From NCBI RefSeq assembly GCF_052324685.1, contig NC_135226.1, forward strand, positions 16,579,384 to 16,643,383: 64,000 nt of DNA. Reading direction: 5' to 3'. This document shows positions 10,560 through 21,700 of this stretch, piece by piece; within the stretch, counting starts at the first letter, position 1, and each line of letters starts with the position of its first letter. The position numbers were made by a program, and so were the translations under genes. The notes beneath the pieces were generated by a model. The model was given only the letters and a program-made list of their open reading frames with translations. It searched no databases and was not told the DNA's origin. This DNA is from Brachyhypopomus gauderio. Lineage: Eukaryota > Chordata > Actinopteri > Gymnotiformes > Hypopomidae.

Positions 10560-11040
10560 ATCTCCTTTGTTTCTGATTAGGCTATATAATTATCACTGAT
10601 TAAATTCACAAAATACCCCTGGCCTCCATGGTGGATAAGGCCATACCCAGTGCGGGCTCAGCGTCACCAGTTCAATATAGGCTTTGCGTACAATGCTAAT
10701 ACCAAAAACAACTGTGCTACCCCTATGCAACCAGTCACATCCTAACCCCAAAAATCCATATTGGCCTCCCCAGTAACTAAGGCCAGCCACATTGGCACTG
10801 TTTAGGTGTAGTCAGTACCACCAGTTCCACATGGATTTGATCTAATACATCACCAAGCATTCCCACAGATCTGTACTGATCTCCCTGATAACTACGGCTG
10901 TAGCTTGTCCCACTGGCACCATTAATGCATCTTTGGTGCCACTCATTCTATCTGGATGTACCATAATACACAATGGCATGGAGGCTTAGGTTGAGGGCTC
11001 AGATGTGAAGTATGGAAACAAGTCCAGGTGGGTGGCAGGT
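10560..11040. repeat. degenerate ~125-145 bp tandem repeat
   Basis: Three related units begin at about 10619 (TGGCCTCCATGGTGGATAAG), 10762 (TTGGCCTCCCCAGTAACTAA) and 10889 (TGATCTCCCTGATAACTACG). Each later contains a CACTGG/CCAGTT-like stretch. The units are strongly diverged. No gene. Confidence 0.4.
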
Positions 11041-11196
11041 TATGAGATGAACATCTCTATAACAAATCCAATTTGTTTTACATATATTTGGAAAAGGTGT
11101 TTAAATGTCATATATAAATGTGAAGTAAATATCTCTGTCCTTCATAAACAGCAGGGGATCAACATTACGCATTAAACACACGTGATATATCCTGCA

Positions 11197-11270
11197 GTAA
11201 ATTACATCTTTAGGGAGCTCCCACAAAATCAGCACCACCAACCAGACCACAAAACAGATGGAATATATAA
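11197..11270 (+). promoter_or_regulatory. OR2 proximal promoter
   Basis: TAAATTACATCTTTAGGG (from 11198), then TATATAA (11264-11270), 222 bp before the ATG. The same pair precedes OR3-OR8. Read backwards the motif is CTCCCTAAAGATGT, resembling an Olf1/EBF site next to an AT-rich homeodomain-like site, the usual OR promoter pairing. That assignment is inference. Confidence 0.5.
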
Positions 11271-11491
11271 GCAGGAGTGTACAAGATTGAAAGTAAGAGA
11301 CTATGGGAAAGTCAGCACCATAATGTACAATAAATGAAGAACTATATATATGTAGAGATATTCACCTATCCTATAACATAGAGATTTTCATGCAAGAAAA
11401 TTCTTCTTTTCATACATTTTTGGAGAATGGTGATTATGATACTTTTTAAAATACCGAAGCCTGGTTTAGTATACAAATCTTCTGTTAAGTG

Positions 11492-12430
11492 ATGGAAAAT
11501 ACCACTGAAGAGTTCATGTTTGTGCTTCATGGATTGAACGACACAGCAACAAACAGACATATTTACTTTACATTTGGTCTTCTTTTTTATATTTTGACAC
11601 TGTTTGTAAATTTGACACTAGTCATGACAGTTATTTTGGATAAGACACTTCATGAACCTATGTATCTGTTCATATGTAGTTTGTTTGTAAATGGAATATG
11701 TGGTGCTTCTGCTTTCTATCCAAAGATTCTTGCTGATCTTTTATCAGACTCCCATGTTGTATCATACACACCTTGCCTGATACAAACATGTGTAATTTTC
11801 TGTTATGCTTTGTGTGAACTCACATGTCTAACAGTCATGGCATATGACAGGTATGTAGCTATTTGTAAGCCTTTGGAATATCTCTCCATTATGACACACC
11901 AGAAGGTTGTGTCACTGCTGGCTTTTAGTTGGCTCTTCTCCTTACTGCAAACAGCCATTGGGGCAGTGCTGACAGTCAGACTGCCTTTATGTGGTAATGA
12001 CATTGATATGCTTTATTGCTCTAACTGGGAGGTTGTTAAACTATCTTGCAAAGATGTCACTATGATGGATGTGTATGGGAACATTCTAATACTTTCAAAT
12101 GTTGCCCAAGTAACATTTATTACTACGTCATATATTTACATCATCAGAACATCTTTACAGTCAAAGGCAGGGAGGGTTAAATTCATGCAAACATGTCTTC
12201 CCCATTTAATCACCATTATAAATTTCACTGTTTCCCTACTCTTTGATATCACATATTCTCGTTATGTCAAAAGCCAAGCACAGCAATCCTTGCACAATAT
12301 AGTGGGTATGGAGTTTCTTGTGGTGCCTCCTCTCCTAAATCCCATAATATATGGAATAAAACTGACCCAGATGAGGCGGCAGTTTCTGAAAATGTATGTC
12401 AACAAATTTAAAGCAGTAAGACAGGGCTGA
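11492..12430 (+). CDS. OR2: fish-type olfactory receptor (GPCR), group A
   Basis: Intact single-exon receptor of 312 residues starting MENTTEEF; the GTG just before the ATG is not the start. Glycosylation sites N3 and N16. Seven membrane segments as in OR1, MAYDRYVAICKP at 117-127, C95 with ECL2 cysteines C167, C176 and C186, and PPLLNPIIYG in TM7. Distinguishing residues: KVVSLLAF at the start of TM4 where the others have KVMKLLAF, and KAVRQG at the C-terminus. Closest to OR3 and OR4 by eye, sharing LPLCGNDIDMLYCSNWEVVK and SCKDVTMMDVYG. Presumed role: odorant detection in a sensory neuron. Preceded by the standard promoter at 11197-11270. Confidence 0.96.
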   Translation: MENTTEEFMFVLHGLNDTATNRHIYFTFGLLFYILTLFVNLTLVMTVILDKTLHEPMYLFICSLFVNGICGASAFYPKILADLLSDSHVVSYTPCLIQTCVIFCYALCELTCLTVMAYDRYVAICKPLEYLSIMTHQKVVSLLAFSWLFSLLQTAIGAVLTVRLPLCGNDIDMLYCSNWEVVKLSCKDVTMMDVYGNILILSNVAQVTFITTSYIYIIRTSLQSKAGRVKFMQTCLPHLITIINFTVSLLFDITYSRYVKSQAQQSLHNIVGMEFLVVPPLLNPIIYGIKLTQMRRQFLKMYVNKFKAVRQG

Positions 12431-12772
12431 TGTCAGTGGCAATATGTTGTCTGCCTTAATCTAGACATAATTTTTATGTTTAAAGTTTTGTGTATAAAGT
12501 TTTAGAGGAGCAAACACCATCTTAATTTTCTTCCACAGAAAGCATTGCCACCCTTGTGCATCATGCATTTTTGACTCCTGTATTTTTGTTATTATATTAC
12601 TATTTGTTCGTAATGTGTAGTTATAAATATTGTAAATTAGAGGTTAGATATATTCTTATGTAATAGATCATACAGCAAAAAGTCAAACAAAACTTTCTAT
12701 GGTGTTGGTTTCTACCAAAAGATACCAACAGATGCACACCACTCTATGTGCACATTCTTTTGCATTTCTGTT

Positions 12773-12778
12773 AATAAA
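12773..12778 (+). terminator. possible OR2 poly(A) signal
   Basis: AATAAA within CTGTTAATAAAAATGCTTTGG, about 345 bp after the stop. The same string lies downstream of OR3, as expected of a duplicated 3' end. Confidence 0.35.
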
Positions 12779-12959
12779 AATGCTTTGGAAAAAGGCAATT
12801 GTTTGGAGAATAGTGACACAAGCACCGAGCGACCAAGGTGGCCAGATAACGAGCATGCAGCACCTAGAACACAGAACTGTGGTTACTGCGGCAACAGTCA
12901 AAAGGAAAAGAGTACTGTCCTGCTTTTGGTAAGACCTGAAACTCCTGCAGAATAGCCAA

Positions 12960-13965
12960 TCATTCCAAAGTATGCAGAATGAAAAGCAAAGACAAATCCA
13001 GAAATATGCTCATGGTGCATAGTGTCAAGTGGATAGAGGAAGTTTCTGATAATGATGATAGACTTTTTCCAGTAATGTAGTGTGTGGGTACAATTAAGTC
13101 CCCCAGCCCCAAATGGACAGCCTGTTGCATTTGCTTCACATGGTTTGACACAGACGAAGCAGAATTACGCACAAATTGAAAAAGAATGTTTAAACATTGT
13201 ATTTGCATGCTTGCATTAGCATGCTTTGCATAGATTTCATCACTATTTGTACGAGCGTGAACTGGTCACAGCAGAAACGGACCACAAGCCTATGACTATC
13301 GTGACTATTTTTTAAAGGTTTCTACTTAGTGCACCAAAACGGCTCTTGAGCATGCTGCTGCAATTGCAAAGCTACAACCTGGCAGTGGTTTACAAACTAG
13401 GCCCTGACATGTTCATAAGTGACATGCTGAGCAGAGCGACCATAAACAATCAGAACTACTCGCAGTATTATGGCATTGAAGAAGCATTAGCACATTGACC
13501 AGGCCATACATCTTAATGTAACTGAGGTTGGACTACATCAGATCGCATCACTAATGAGAGGATGAAACATTGCAGGAGCTAAAATCTGTGATCCTGTCAG
13601 GCTGGCCAGCCCCTCAGGAAGAGACACCTGTGGTGCGTATTGTCCATACAGAGGCGAACTAAATGTGCAAAATGGAATGCTATATCGAGGACAATGTATT
13701 GTTATATGATGAAATGTTAAGACGCATACACGCTACCCACATTGGGGCTGAGGCGTTCGCGTAGAGTGAAAGGGCTCCCAGAACTGAACACTGGTGATCC
13801 AGTTAGGATGAAGCCTCTCCCTGGGGATTGCACTGGTCGGTGGCATAGAGGACTTTGTGTGGCCAAAGTTTGTCCATGATCCTACATGGTGGATGTTGAA
13901 GGCACACTTTACAGACAAAATTGTGTGTACTTGAGAAAGGCAGAAACAAGTAGTCACACACCATC
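12960..13965 (+). mobile_element. Gypsy pol fossil (RNase H and integrase)
   Basis: RNase H block (KQNYAQIEKECLNIVFACLH, then ELVTAETDHKPM and SAPKRLLSMLLQLQSYNLAVV). An integrase zinc-finger segment (GELNVQNGMLYRGQ) follows, and after a gap the integrase C-terminal region (TGDPVRMKPLPGD, then LYRQNCVYLRKAET). This resembles the non-chromodomain Gypsy lineages. Old, with several breaks; the central integrase is missing and no LTR is seen. Confidence 0.75.
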
Positions 13966-14109
13966 ACATGCTAGAAAGGCACAAGACCACAGTGAACTTG
14001 TAATATCTGGGTACAAGGATATTATGGAGCTCAATGAGGATAATGCAACACAGAGAGAGACCGGGAAGGACGCCTTTTTACAGAACAATGACTGTAACAA
14101 ACGGTCCAC

Positions 14110-14690
14110 AGACAAGGGACCGTGAACGTCCTCTCTGGGGGGCATCCAGCTAGCGCCTCCTTGTTAGCCAGCACTGCATCTATCTCATCATCTATTTTCC
14201 ATATCTTCAGGCAAGATGGCCCCTTCTTCCTTCTCTGGGTCACTCCCCTCACGCTGGTGGATATGTGATAGGGCATCCGCCCTGGTGTTCCTGGAACCTG
14301 GCCGGTAGGTGGGTGAGAAGTTAAAACGTTCAAAAAATGCATGCTGGCCTGGCCAAAAATTTCCTGGCGCCACGCATATACTCCATGTTTTCATGATCTG
14401 TCAAAACAGTGAATAGATGGTTACCTCCTTCCAACCAGTGTTACCACTCCTCCGGGGCCAGTTTGACAGCCAGTAGTTCCTGTTTGCCAATCCCATATTT
14501 TTGCTCGGCAGGCCTGAGTTTGTGTGAATAATAAGCTACTGGGTGTAACTGGGAGCCCGCCACCATCTGGGACAGAACCGTCCCCATGCCAACCTGAGAC
14601 GCATCTACCTCGACGCTGAAGGGTACTGTGAGATCCGCGTGTTTCAGTATTAGCACTGTTTTTTGCTCTGGAGCAAAAAAATCTCGACAC
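14110..14690 (-). mobile_element. Gypsy (chromovirus-type) RNase H fossil
   Basis: The minus strand shows [40 protein letters not shown] and [20 protein letters not shown], the RNase H of sushi-like chromoviruses and close to the same region of the element at 18.4 kb. Broken and truncated at both ends. Confidence 0.8.
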
Positions 14691-15550
14691 AGTCTAAAGA
14701 GTCCAGGTCAGATAAGTACAAGCATCGGTACCGAGGCGACTGTACAATAAGGCAAATCCAAAAAACACAGAAGATAAATAAACCAGGTCAACACCATGCA
14801 CGGAATAATCTCAATGAAAAAAACTGCTGTCCAGTAAACTGTAGGCAGGAGAAAGTTGAGTATATAATACCAATGAGAAACTACACACAGGTGTATTCAA
14901 TAATGAGGGGAGGAGGAACAAGGCAAGGGTCTCCGGGAACTCTGGGTACTGTAGTCTCATGGTTCTTGCCCTGGACATTTCCACTCAGTGAATGGCACAA
15001 ATATCCTCTCCCACTTATGTTTCCCCTACTCAAGCACCATTTTAGATGCCAAGAATTTGTAATTGTCTGGATATAATAAATAACTGATGAAGAAGTTTAA
15101 ATGAAAAGTGGTTTAAAATAATATGTAAAGACATAAATACACATTGGTGGTATGGCGTATATTGTTGCGAAACATGCCACCTGTGTAGGGTGTGCCACAA
15201 CAAAATAATAAAAAACAAACAAGTGGAAAAAGAAAGACATGACACATACAACAGCCACATGATCATCCCCGGCACCATGCATTAAAGTATCCCCTCTGAA
15301 ATATGCATCCCCTGTAAATCATGGACAAAAATAGTGGAGCCGAGGTGACAACACCAGGGCATTTTCCAAACACTGCATGGTTGCACTACCCTGCAGAAAG
15401 GATGCAGTGGGCACTGTGTCACCCTGAGCCTGAGGTTTTGCAAAATCCTCAATATGCAAAGTTCTGGGATTGCTTACCCTACAGTTCACCATCGCTGTAG
15501 TGAATAGCACTCTCCATCAGTTCTATTGTAATACAGCACTCAACCTTTCT
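14691..15550. repeat. OR3 upstream flank, partly duplicated downstream of OR3
   Basis: 14691-15000 is unassigned; it has a TATATAATACC box-like stretch and may be an LTR scrap. About 15040-15420 (AAGAATTTGTAATT to CCAAACACTGCATGG) is homologous to about 17460-18070 beyond OR3, so OR3 lies between two copies of the same flank. No gene. Confidence 0.5.
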
Positions 15551-15745
15551 TTCAACTAAATTAAAGCTAATTACTAGTTTGGACTAGTATAACATTAACA
15601 AATAAAGTAATGTGGGGCCTTCCTTCTTATTACTCTAATTCTATTGTTTTTAGGGTTTCTGGTCCTGTCCAGCAGTCTCTGAATTTCCTTCATGTGTAAT
15701 GGGGGAGCAACATTACGTATTCAAACTCACGTGGTAAGATCTGCA

Positions 15746-15801
15746 GTAAATTACATCTTTAGGGAGCTAAACTCAAGACCTTAAAACATTGAGATATATA
15801 A
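15746..15801 (+). promoter_or_regulatory. OR3 proximal promoter
   Basis: TAAATTACATCTTTAGGG (from 15747) followed by TATATAA (15795-15801), 196 bp before the ATG. The spacing between motif and TATA box is about 20 bp shorter than in OR2 because of a small deletion. Confidence 0.5.
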
Positions 15802-15996
15802 GCAAGAGTATGAAGCACTGAAAGTAAATCACTATAGAAAGTCGGAACCATAAATTAACATCAACTACATTTAAAGTCTAATTGAGATGTTTACACAGGA
15901 AAATGATTCTTCTTTTGATGCATTTTGGAGAATGATGATTATGATGCTTTTTAAAATACTGAAGTCTGGTTTTGTATACAAATGTACTGTTAAGTG

Positions 15997-16914
15997 ATGG
16001 AAAATTCCACTGAAGAGTTCATGTTTGTTCTCCATGGATTGAATGACACAGCAACAAACAGACATATTTATTTTGCATTTGGTCTTCTTTTCTATATTTT
16101 GACACTTTTAGTAAATTTGATGTTAGTCATAACAGTTATTCTGGATAAGACACTTCATGAACCTATGTATCTGTTCATATGCAGTTTGTTTGTTAATGGA
16201 ATATGTGGTGCTTCTGCTTTCTATCCAAAGATCCTTTATGATCTTTTATCGGACTCCCATGTTATATCATACACACTGTGCCTGATACAAACATGTGTAA
16301 TTTTCTGTTATGCTTTGTGTGAAATCACATGTCTAACAGTCATGGCATACGACAGGTATGTAGCTATTTGTAAGCCTTTGGAATATCTCTCCATTATGAC
16401 ACTCCAGAAGGTTATGAAACTGTTGGCTTTTAGTTGGCTCTTCTCCTTACTGCAAACAGCCATTGGGGCAGTGCTGACAGTCAGTGTGTCTTTATGTGGT
16501 AATGACATCGATATGCTTTACTGCTCTAACTGGGAGGTTGTTAAACTATCTTGCAAAGATGTGACTATGATGGATGTGTATGGGAACATCCTAATACTTT
16601 CAAATGTTGCCCAAGAAATATTAATTACTATTTCATATATTCACATCATCAGAACTTCTTTACAATCCAAAGCAGGGAGGGTTAAATTCATGCAGACATG
16701 TCTTCCCCATTTAATCACCATTTCAAACTTCACTGTATCTCTGCTCTTTGATATCACATATTCTCGTTATGTCAAAAGCCAAACACAGCTAGTCTTGCAC
16801 AATATATTGGGTATGCAGTTTCTTGTTGTGCCTCCTCTCCTAAATCCCATAATATATGGATTGAAACTGACCCAGATGCGACGCCAATTTGTGAAAATGT
16901 ATGTAAAAAAATGA
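15997..16914 (+). CDS. OR3: fish-type olfactory receptor (GPCR), group A, shortened tail
   Basis: Single-exon receptor of 305 residues starting MENSTEEF. All family landmarks are present: N3 and N16 glycosylation sites, C95, MAYDRYVAICKP at 117-127, ECL2 cysteines, KFMQTCLPHL and PPLLNPIIYG. It ends at KMYVKK: the codon that reads TTT in the paralogues is TGA here, removing the last seven residues (FKALRQG-like). The downstream bases still align, so this is a recent nonsense change beyond helix 8, probably tolerated. Other private residues: MTLQKVMK (paralogues MTHQ) and LTVSVSLCG (paralogues LTVRLPLCG). Probably functional, somewhat less certain than its neighbours. Confidence 0.9.
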   Translation: MENSTEEFMFVLHGLNDTATNRHIYFAFGLLFYILTLLVNLMLVITVILDKTLHEPMYLFICSLFVNGICGASAFYPKILYDLLSDSHVISYTLCLIQTCVIFCYALCEITCLTVMAYDRYVAICKPLEYLSIMTLQKVMKLLAFSWLFSLLQTAIGAVLTVSVSLCGNDIDMLYCSNWEVVKLSCKDVTMMDVYGNILILSNVAQEILITISYIHIIRTSLQSKAGRVKFMQTCLPHLITISNFTVSLLFDITYSRYVKSQTQLVLHNILGMQFLVVPPLLNPIIYGLKLTQMRRQFVKMYVKK

Positions 16915-17246
16915 AAAGCACTGCGTTAGGGCTGATGTTAGTGCCAGTCTTATGTCTTCTTCCAGGCATACTTTTCTAATTTTTGTAGCGGAGAACATTG
17001 TACTGATTTTCTTCCAAAGACAACATGCTCAGCCTTGTGCATCATGCTTATTCAAGAGGGGGATGGGGGATTATTTTAGATTTTTTTTATTACTCTTTTT
17101 TCATATGTTGTTATTGACATTTTATATTACAAGTCAAATGTATTCCTATAATTGTGTGATCATACATCAAAATAACACCCCCTTTTTCTATAGTATTGGT
17201 TTCTTCCAAAATATACAGATGCATATAGTACTTCTGCAAATCTGTT

Positions 17247-17252
17247 AATAAA
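17247..17252 (+). terminator. possible OR3 poly(A) signal
   Basis: AATAAA in TCTGTTAATAAAAATGCTTTGG, matching the OR2 3' end. Confidence 0.35.
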
Positions 17253-17449
17253 AATGCTTTGGAAAAGGCAATTTTCCATTTCATCAGTTACTTAAAGGTA
17301 ATTGATGACTTAACAAATAAATATATGAATTGGATACTAGGGTATTTATTTGCTATTGAACATGAGGTATCAAAGCCAGTAATGATACTAAACTAAAAAA
17401 ATTGCACAATTATCCCCTGTCATTTATGTCTCCACTACTCAAGAACCAA

Positions 17450-18075
17450 TTTAAATGACAAGAATTTGTAATTTTCTGTGCCATTCATGTTAATTGGTCA
17501 GCATCTTCTTGAAAATTAAAGGTTCAAGTGTGGATATCTGGAGAGTATTTGGAATAAAACTGCTCCCTCTCAAGCATAAGAAATGCTGGGTCTGGATATT
17601 TGACCAGAGTGTGAGAGAAGCTCATGATGTCAGTTTATATTACCACACAGCACCAACCATTCCTGAGAATATCATTTATGAATGATTGGAAAACTTTGAT
17701 TGGGTTCTTCCAGGGTGCAGCTCTGACCACATACAGTAGGAGCTGACAAGACAAGATTTTTACCTACACCATTTCACTGTCTCCATCAAGCAAGTGAAAC
17801 CGATTTACATCAGGTATGGATCAGATGCAGCGCTGGACATGACGAATAACTGATGAAGTTTAATTGAAAAAGTGGTTTCAAAGAAATAAGTAAAAACAAA
17901 GACACATTTTTGGCTTTTGCCTTATATTGTGGGAACACATTCTACCTGGGGATATAACACATACAAAAGCCACGTGATCACACCACCAAGCGCAAATTAT
18001 TAGGTCTTACAGCCCCCTCTACCAACTGAGGTGACAACACCAACACACTTCCAAACACTGCATGGCTGTGCTATT
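17450..18075. repeat. duplicated OR flank
   Basis: Homologous to about 15040-15420 upstream of OR3 (shared AATAACTGATGAAG, GCCACGTGATCA-like and CCAAACACTGCATGG stretches), with unassigned DNA in between. It marks the edge of an old tandem duplication. No gene. Confidence 0.5.
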
Positions 18076-18150
18076 TGTAAGGGAATTTGTGAATTACTGT
18101 CTGTGACCCTCAGTCTTTCTGTTCACTCCCTTATCTGGGTGTCTGCTCCT

Positions 18151-18243
18151 CAATTAAAATCTCCCTGTCTCCCTATACTTTTCCATTGGCCCAACATCCA
18201 GTTCACTGTACCTCCTCTCCTGATAAGGAGAACACTAATCATG
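18151..18243 (+). repeat. 93-bp fragment shared with 26547-26640
   Basis: CTCAATTAAAATCTCCCTGT through CTCCTGATAAGGAGAACACT is nearly identical at both sites. At 26.5 kb it leads into a Gypsy gag fossil, so this piece is probably the untranslated start of that family. The remaining bases up to 18361 are unassigned. Confidence 0.55.
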
Positions 18244-18366
18244 CATATGTTTTATTATTCTTATCCAATTGGAATGCAGCTGTTGATGTTCAAGGCAAGA
18301 AATTCTGATTTGATTTTCCAGTCGGGGACTAGTATCCCAGCAAAGCAATGCACAAACATCACTCGC

Positions 18367-18758
18367 TGTCAGGAACAGCACATGATCACCGTGTGATGCG
18401 ATACACCTGCCGCTCATCGCCCCTCCCCTTTCGCAACTATTTAAGCTTCCTCCTCTCTCTTCCGGTTGCGAAGTATTGTTGCCATGCCACATACCAAGCG
18501 TTCTCTCAGTGTTACTGCTTTCCCGTGTACCGACCTCTGCTCTCCTCCTAGACCTCGTCCCCTGCCTAGTCCCTTTGTACCTCCTGGCTTCTGTCTCACC
18601 GGCGTGACCCTGGACTTTCCTGACTACGATCACAGCACTCCTGCACCACACACCCTGAACAGAGTTACTCGCCTGTTTGATCACTCTGTAATCGCTGTTT
18701 CAATAAAAGCGGCTATTATCCGCACTTGGATCCTTGTCTGCCTAATCAGTACGTTACA
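18367..18758 (+). repeat. 5' LTR of the Ty3/Gypsy chromovirus
   Basis: 392 bp, from TGTCAGGAAC to TACGTTACA. CTATTTAAG at about 18438 is the TATA-like box and AATAAAAGC at about 18701 the poly(A) signal. Confidence 0.95.
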
Positions 18759-18770
18759 TAATACTTCGCC
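18759..18770 (+). other. primer-binding site, self-priming type
   Basis: TAATACTTCGCC directly follows the 5' LTR and matches no usual tRNA 3' end I recognise. Its core AATACTTCGC is the exact complement of GCGAAGTATT inside the LTR (about 18468-18477), roughly 30 bp after the TATA-like box, where transcription should start. That is the arrangement known for Tf1/sushi elements, whose RNA 5' end primes its own reverse transcription. Confidence 0.65.
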
Positions 18771-21700
18771 AAATACAACGGATCCAGCGGACGTACCTGC
18801 ACTCCTGGCTCAGCAAGGACATACCATCGCTATACTCCAGGGAGAGGTTCGACAGCTCATCGTGGCTATGAACGTCCAGACCATACAGTCAGTTCAATAT
18901 CAGGCTGCTGTAGCCGCCGCTCCGCCAGTTTTTCCTTCCTGTATTCCTGAAGCAGTACCGGAGAGGTATGACGGCTCTCCGGAACGTTGTCAGAACTTTT
19001 TAATGCAATGCTCCTTGTACTTCGAGCATCACCCTGCCCAGTACCCGACCGAGAAGCAGAGGATAGACTTCGTGTTGACGCATCTCACTGGAGAGGCCGG
19101 TGCCTGGTGAACCGCCCTGTGGAACAGCAAAGACCAGTCTCTCGAGTCTGAGGAGCAGTTCTCTGCGTTGTTCAAGTCGGTGTTCGACCACCCGGCTGCA
19201 GGCAGAGACGTGGGCACCCTGTTGTGCGAAATACGCCAAGAGCAACTTAGCGCAGCGGATTATGCTCGAGAGTTCCGTACCCTGGCTGCCGGTAGCGGGT
19301 GGAGCGAACCAGCCCTCAAGACCGTGTTCCGTAAAGGATTAAGACAGGATTTGCAAGTGGAGCTCGCCTGTCGCAGTGAAGAGCAGTCGCTGTCGGAATT
19401 CATTCAAGCAGCTGTGAACGTCGACAAGCTGTTACTCGCCCGCCGTCAGACGTTTTGTGGGAATCCACCCTCCTTCGCATCGTATCGACAAGCCCTGCCA
19501 TTGCCTGACACACCAGGAGAGGGTGCGGAGCCTATGCAATTAGGTAGGACCCCACTGTCCTCAAATGAAAGGTCTCGGCGTCTTCAGGAAAACCTCTGCC
19601 TGTACTGCGGCCACTTCCGTGTTCATTGCCCAGTTCGCCCAGCTCGCGCTGGAGAGGAGAGCCCCACCAGCAGACACGTAAGCAACCCCGTTTTCTGCTT
19701 AGATCGTCACAATCAACTGAATGTGCCTGTGCAAGTCATCTGGGGTGGCATGTCCACTCACCCGTCAGCACTTGTAGACTCTGGGGCTGCAGGTAATATC
19801 CTAGATGTTGACATGGCCCGCCGATTACGTATTCCCACTACGTCAGTTAGTCCTCCCTTACGAGTTAACACGCTGAATGGCCAACCTATAGGTGTGGGAT
19901 TGATTACCCAGTGTACAGTGCCAGTCACGCTCCAGATAGGTCTATTTCATACCAAGACTGTTCAGTTCCTGCTCCTGCCATCGCCCCATGATCCTGTTGT
20001 TCTCTGTTTTCCCTGGCTGTCTCATAACACGGATATCTCCTGGAAAACTAGAGAGATCACGAAATGGGGTTCTCACTGCTTCAAGCATTGCATGCACTTA
20101 CCTCTCCAGTCTTCGTCCATAGAAAGCCCCGATTCCCCTCTTGAAACTGCCGTTCCTGCTCAGTACCGGAGTTACGCAGACGTCTTCTGTAAAGAAAGTG
20201 CCAGTCACCTGCCACCACACAGACCGGGGGACTGTGCTATTGATCTGCTGCCCGGCTCCCCGCTCCCACGCAAAACGAAACCATACCCTTTGTCCCGTCC
20301 TGAAGATTCGGCAATGGAAAAGTATATAGATGAGGCCCTTCAGAAGGGGTTTATCCATCCCTCTACATCACCCGTAGCTGCAGGGTTCTTCTTTGTAGAG
20401 AAGAAGGATGGAGGGCTGCGTCCCTGTATAGACTATCGCTCCTTAAACGCTGTCACTTCCAAGTTCGTGTACCCCCTTCCGTTCATCTCTGCATTGCAAG
20501 AGCGCCTCAGGGAGGCGCGTGTATTCACCAAGTTGGACTTGCGGAGTGCATATAACCTGATTCGCATTCGTGAGGGGGACGAATGGAAAACTGCATTTGT
20601 GACTGCCCGAGGCCACTACAAGTATCTCGTCATGCCGTATGGGCTTGCCAATAGCCAGTCTGTCTTCCAGGCTTTCATGGATGACATATTCCGTGACTTG
20701 ATAGGGAAGTTTGTCATAGTTTACATAGACGACATCCTGATATATTCCACCTCCGTCGCGGACCATGTCCGTCATGTCACTGCAGTGCTGGCCCGCCTAC
20801 GGCAGCATTGCCTCTACGCCAAAGCGGAGAAATGCGAGTTTCATCGGACTTCTGTGACCTTCCTCGGTTGCACTTTATCCCCTGGGCGAATCTCCATTAA
20901 CCTGGACAAGGTGTCGGCTGTCACGCAATGGCCTGTGCCCCGAACGAGAAAGGAACTGCAGCGTTTCATCGGGTTTGCCAACTTCTATCGCCGCTTCATC
21001 AGGGGTTTTGATTCGCTGGCCACTCCGCTCACCAACCTCCTTTGGGGTGGGCAGCATCTGCGGCTGGACTGGACACCCGAGGCTGATCGGGCGTTTTGGT
21101 TGCTTAAGGGGGCATTCACCTCGGCGCCTATTCTGCATCTCCCTGATCCCCTGGTTCCTTTTGTGGTGGAGGTCGATGCCTCGGAGGTGGGTGTGGGAGC
21201 GATTCTCTCCCAACGCCAAGGAAACCCCCCTAAGTTGGTCCCTTGTACCTTCTACTCCAAGAAACTACAACCGGCAGAGCAAAACTACGACGTTGGTAAC
21301 CGGGAACTTCTAGCGATAAAACTCGCTTTAGAGCAGTGGAGACACTGGTTAGAGGGGGCTGAACATCCGTTTGTCATCTACACAGACCATAAAAATCTGG
21401 AATACCTGAAGGAAGCCAAGCGACTGAATCCCCGACAAGCCAGATGGGCATTGTTCTTCTCCCGGTTTCGATTCTCCGTTTCCTACCAGCCTGGTTCGAA
21501 GAACAGTAAAGCAGATGCCCTGTCACGTATACATGAAAAGGATCCCACGGACAAAATACCGGAGTATGTACTGCCTCACACCTGTTTCCTGGCTGCTGTT
21601 CGTTGGAACCTGCAAGGCGAATTGGAAGACGCTCTACGCAGTGATCCCAGCCCTGACGACTGCCCAGAAGGAAAGCAGTACGTTCCTGTGTCGCTGAGAG

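Noticed and set aside
11271-11491. A spliced 5' leader for OR genes (GTAAG near the TATA box, AG before the ATG)
   Set aside because: The AG before the ATG is not conserved among paralogues (OR7 and OR8 lack it), so an unspliced leader is simpler.
11803-12003. A 66-68 codon minus-strand ORF opposite TM3-TM4, present in nearly all the OR genes (also at 16308, 24898, 35133, 45412, 55472, 61349)
   Set aside because: It lies fully antisense to conserved OR coding sequence. Its conservation is explained by the receptor frame, and it has no promoter or motif of its own.
18235-18684. Minus-strand 149-codon ORF in the 5' LTR (and its twin at 23105)
   Set aside because: Chance open frame in a GC-rich LTR, duplicated only because LTRs are duplicated.
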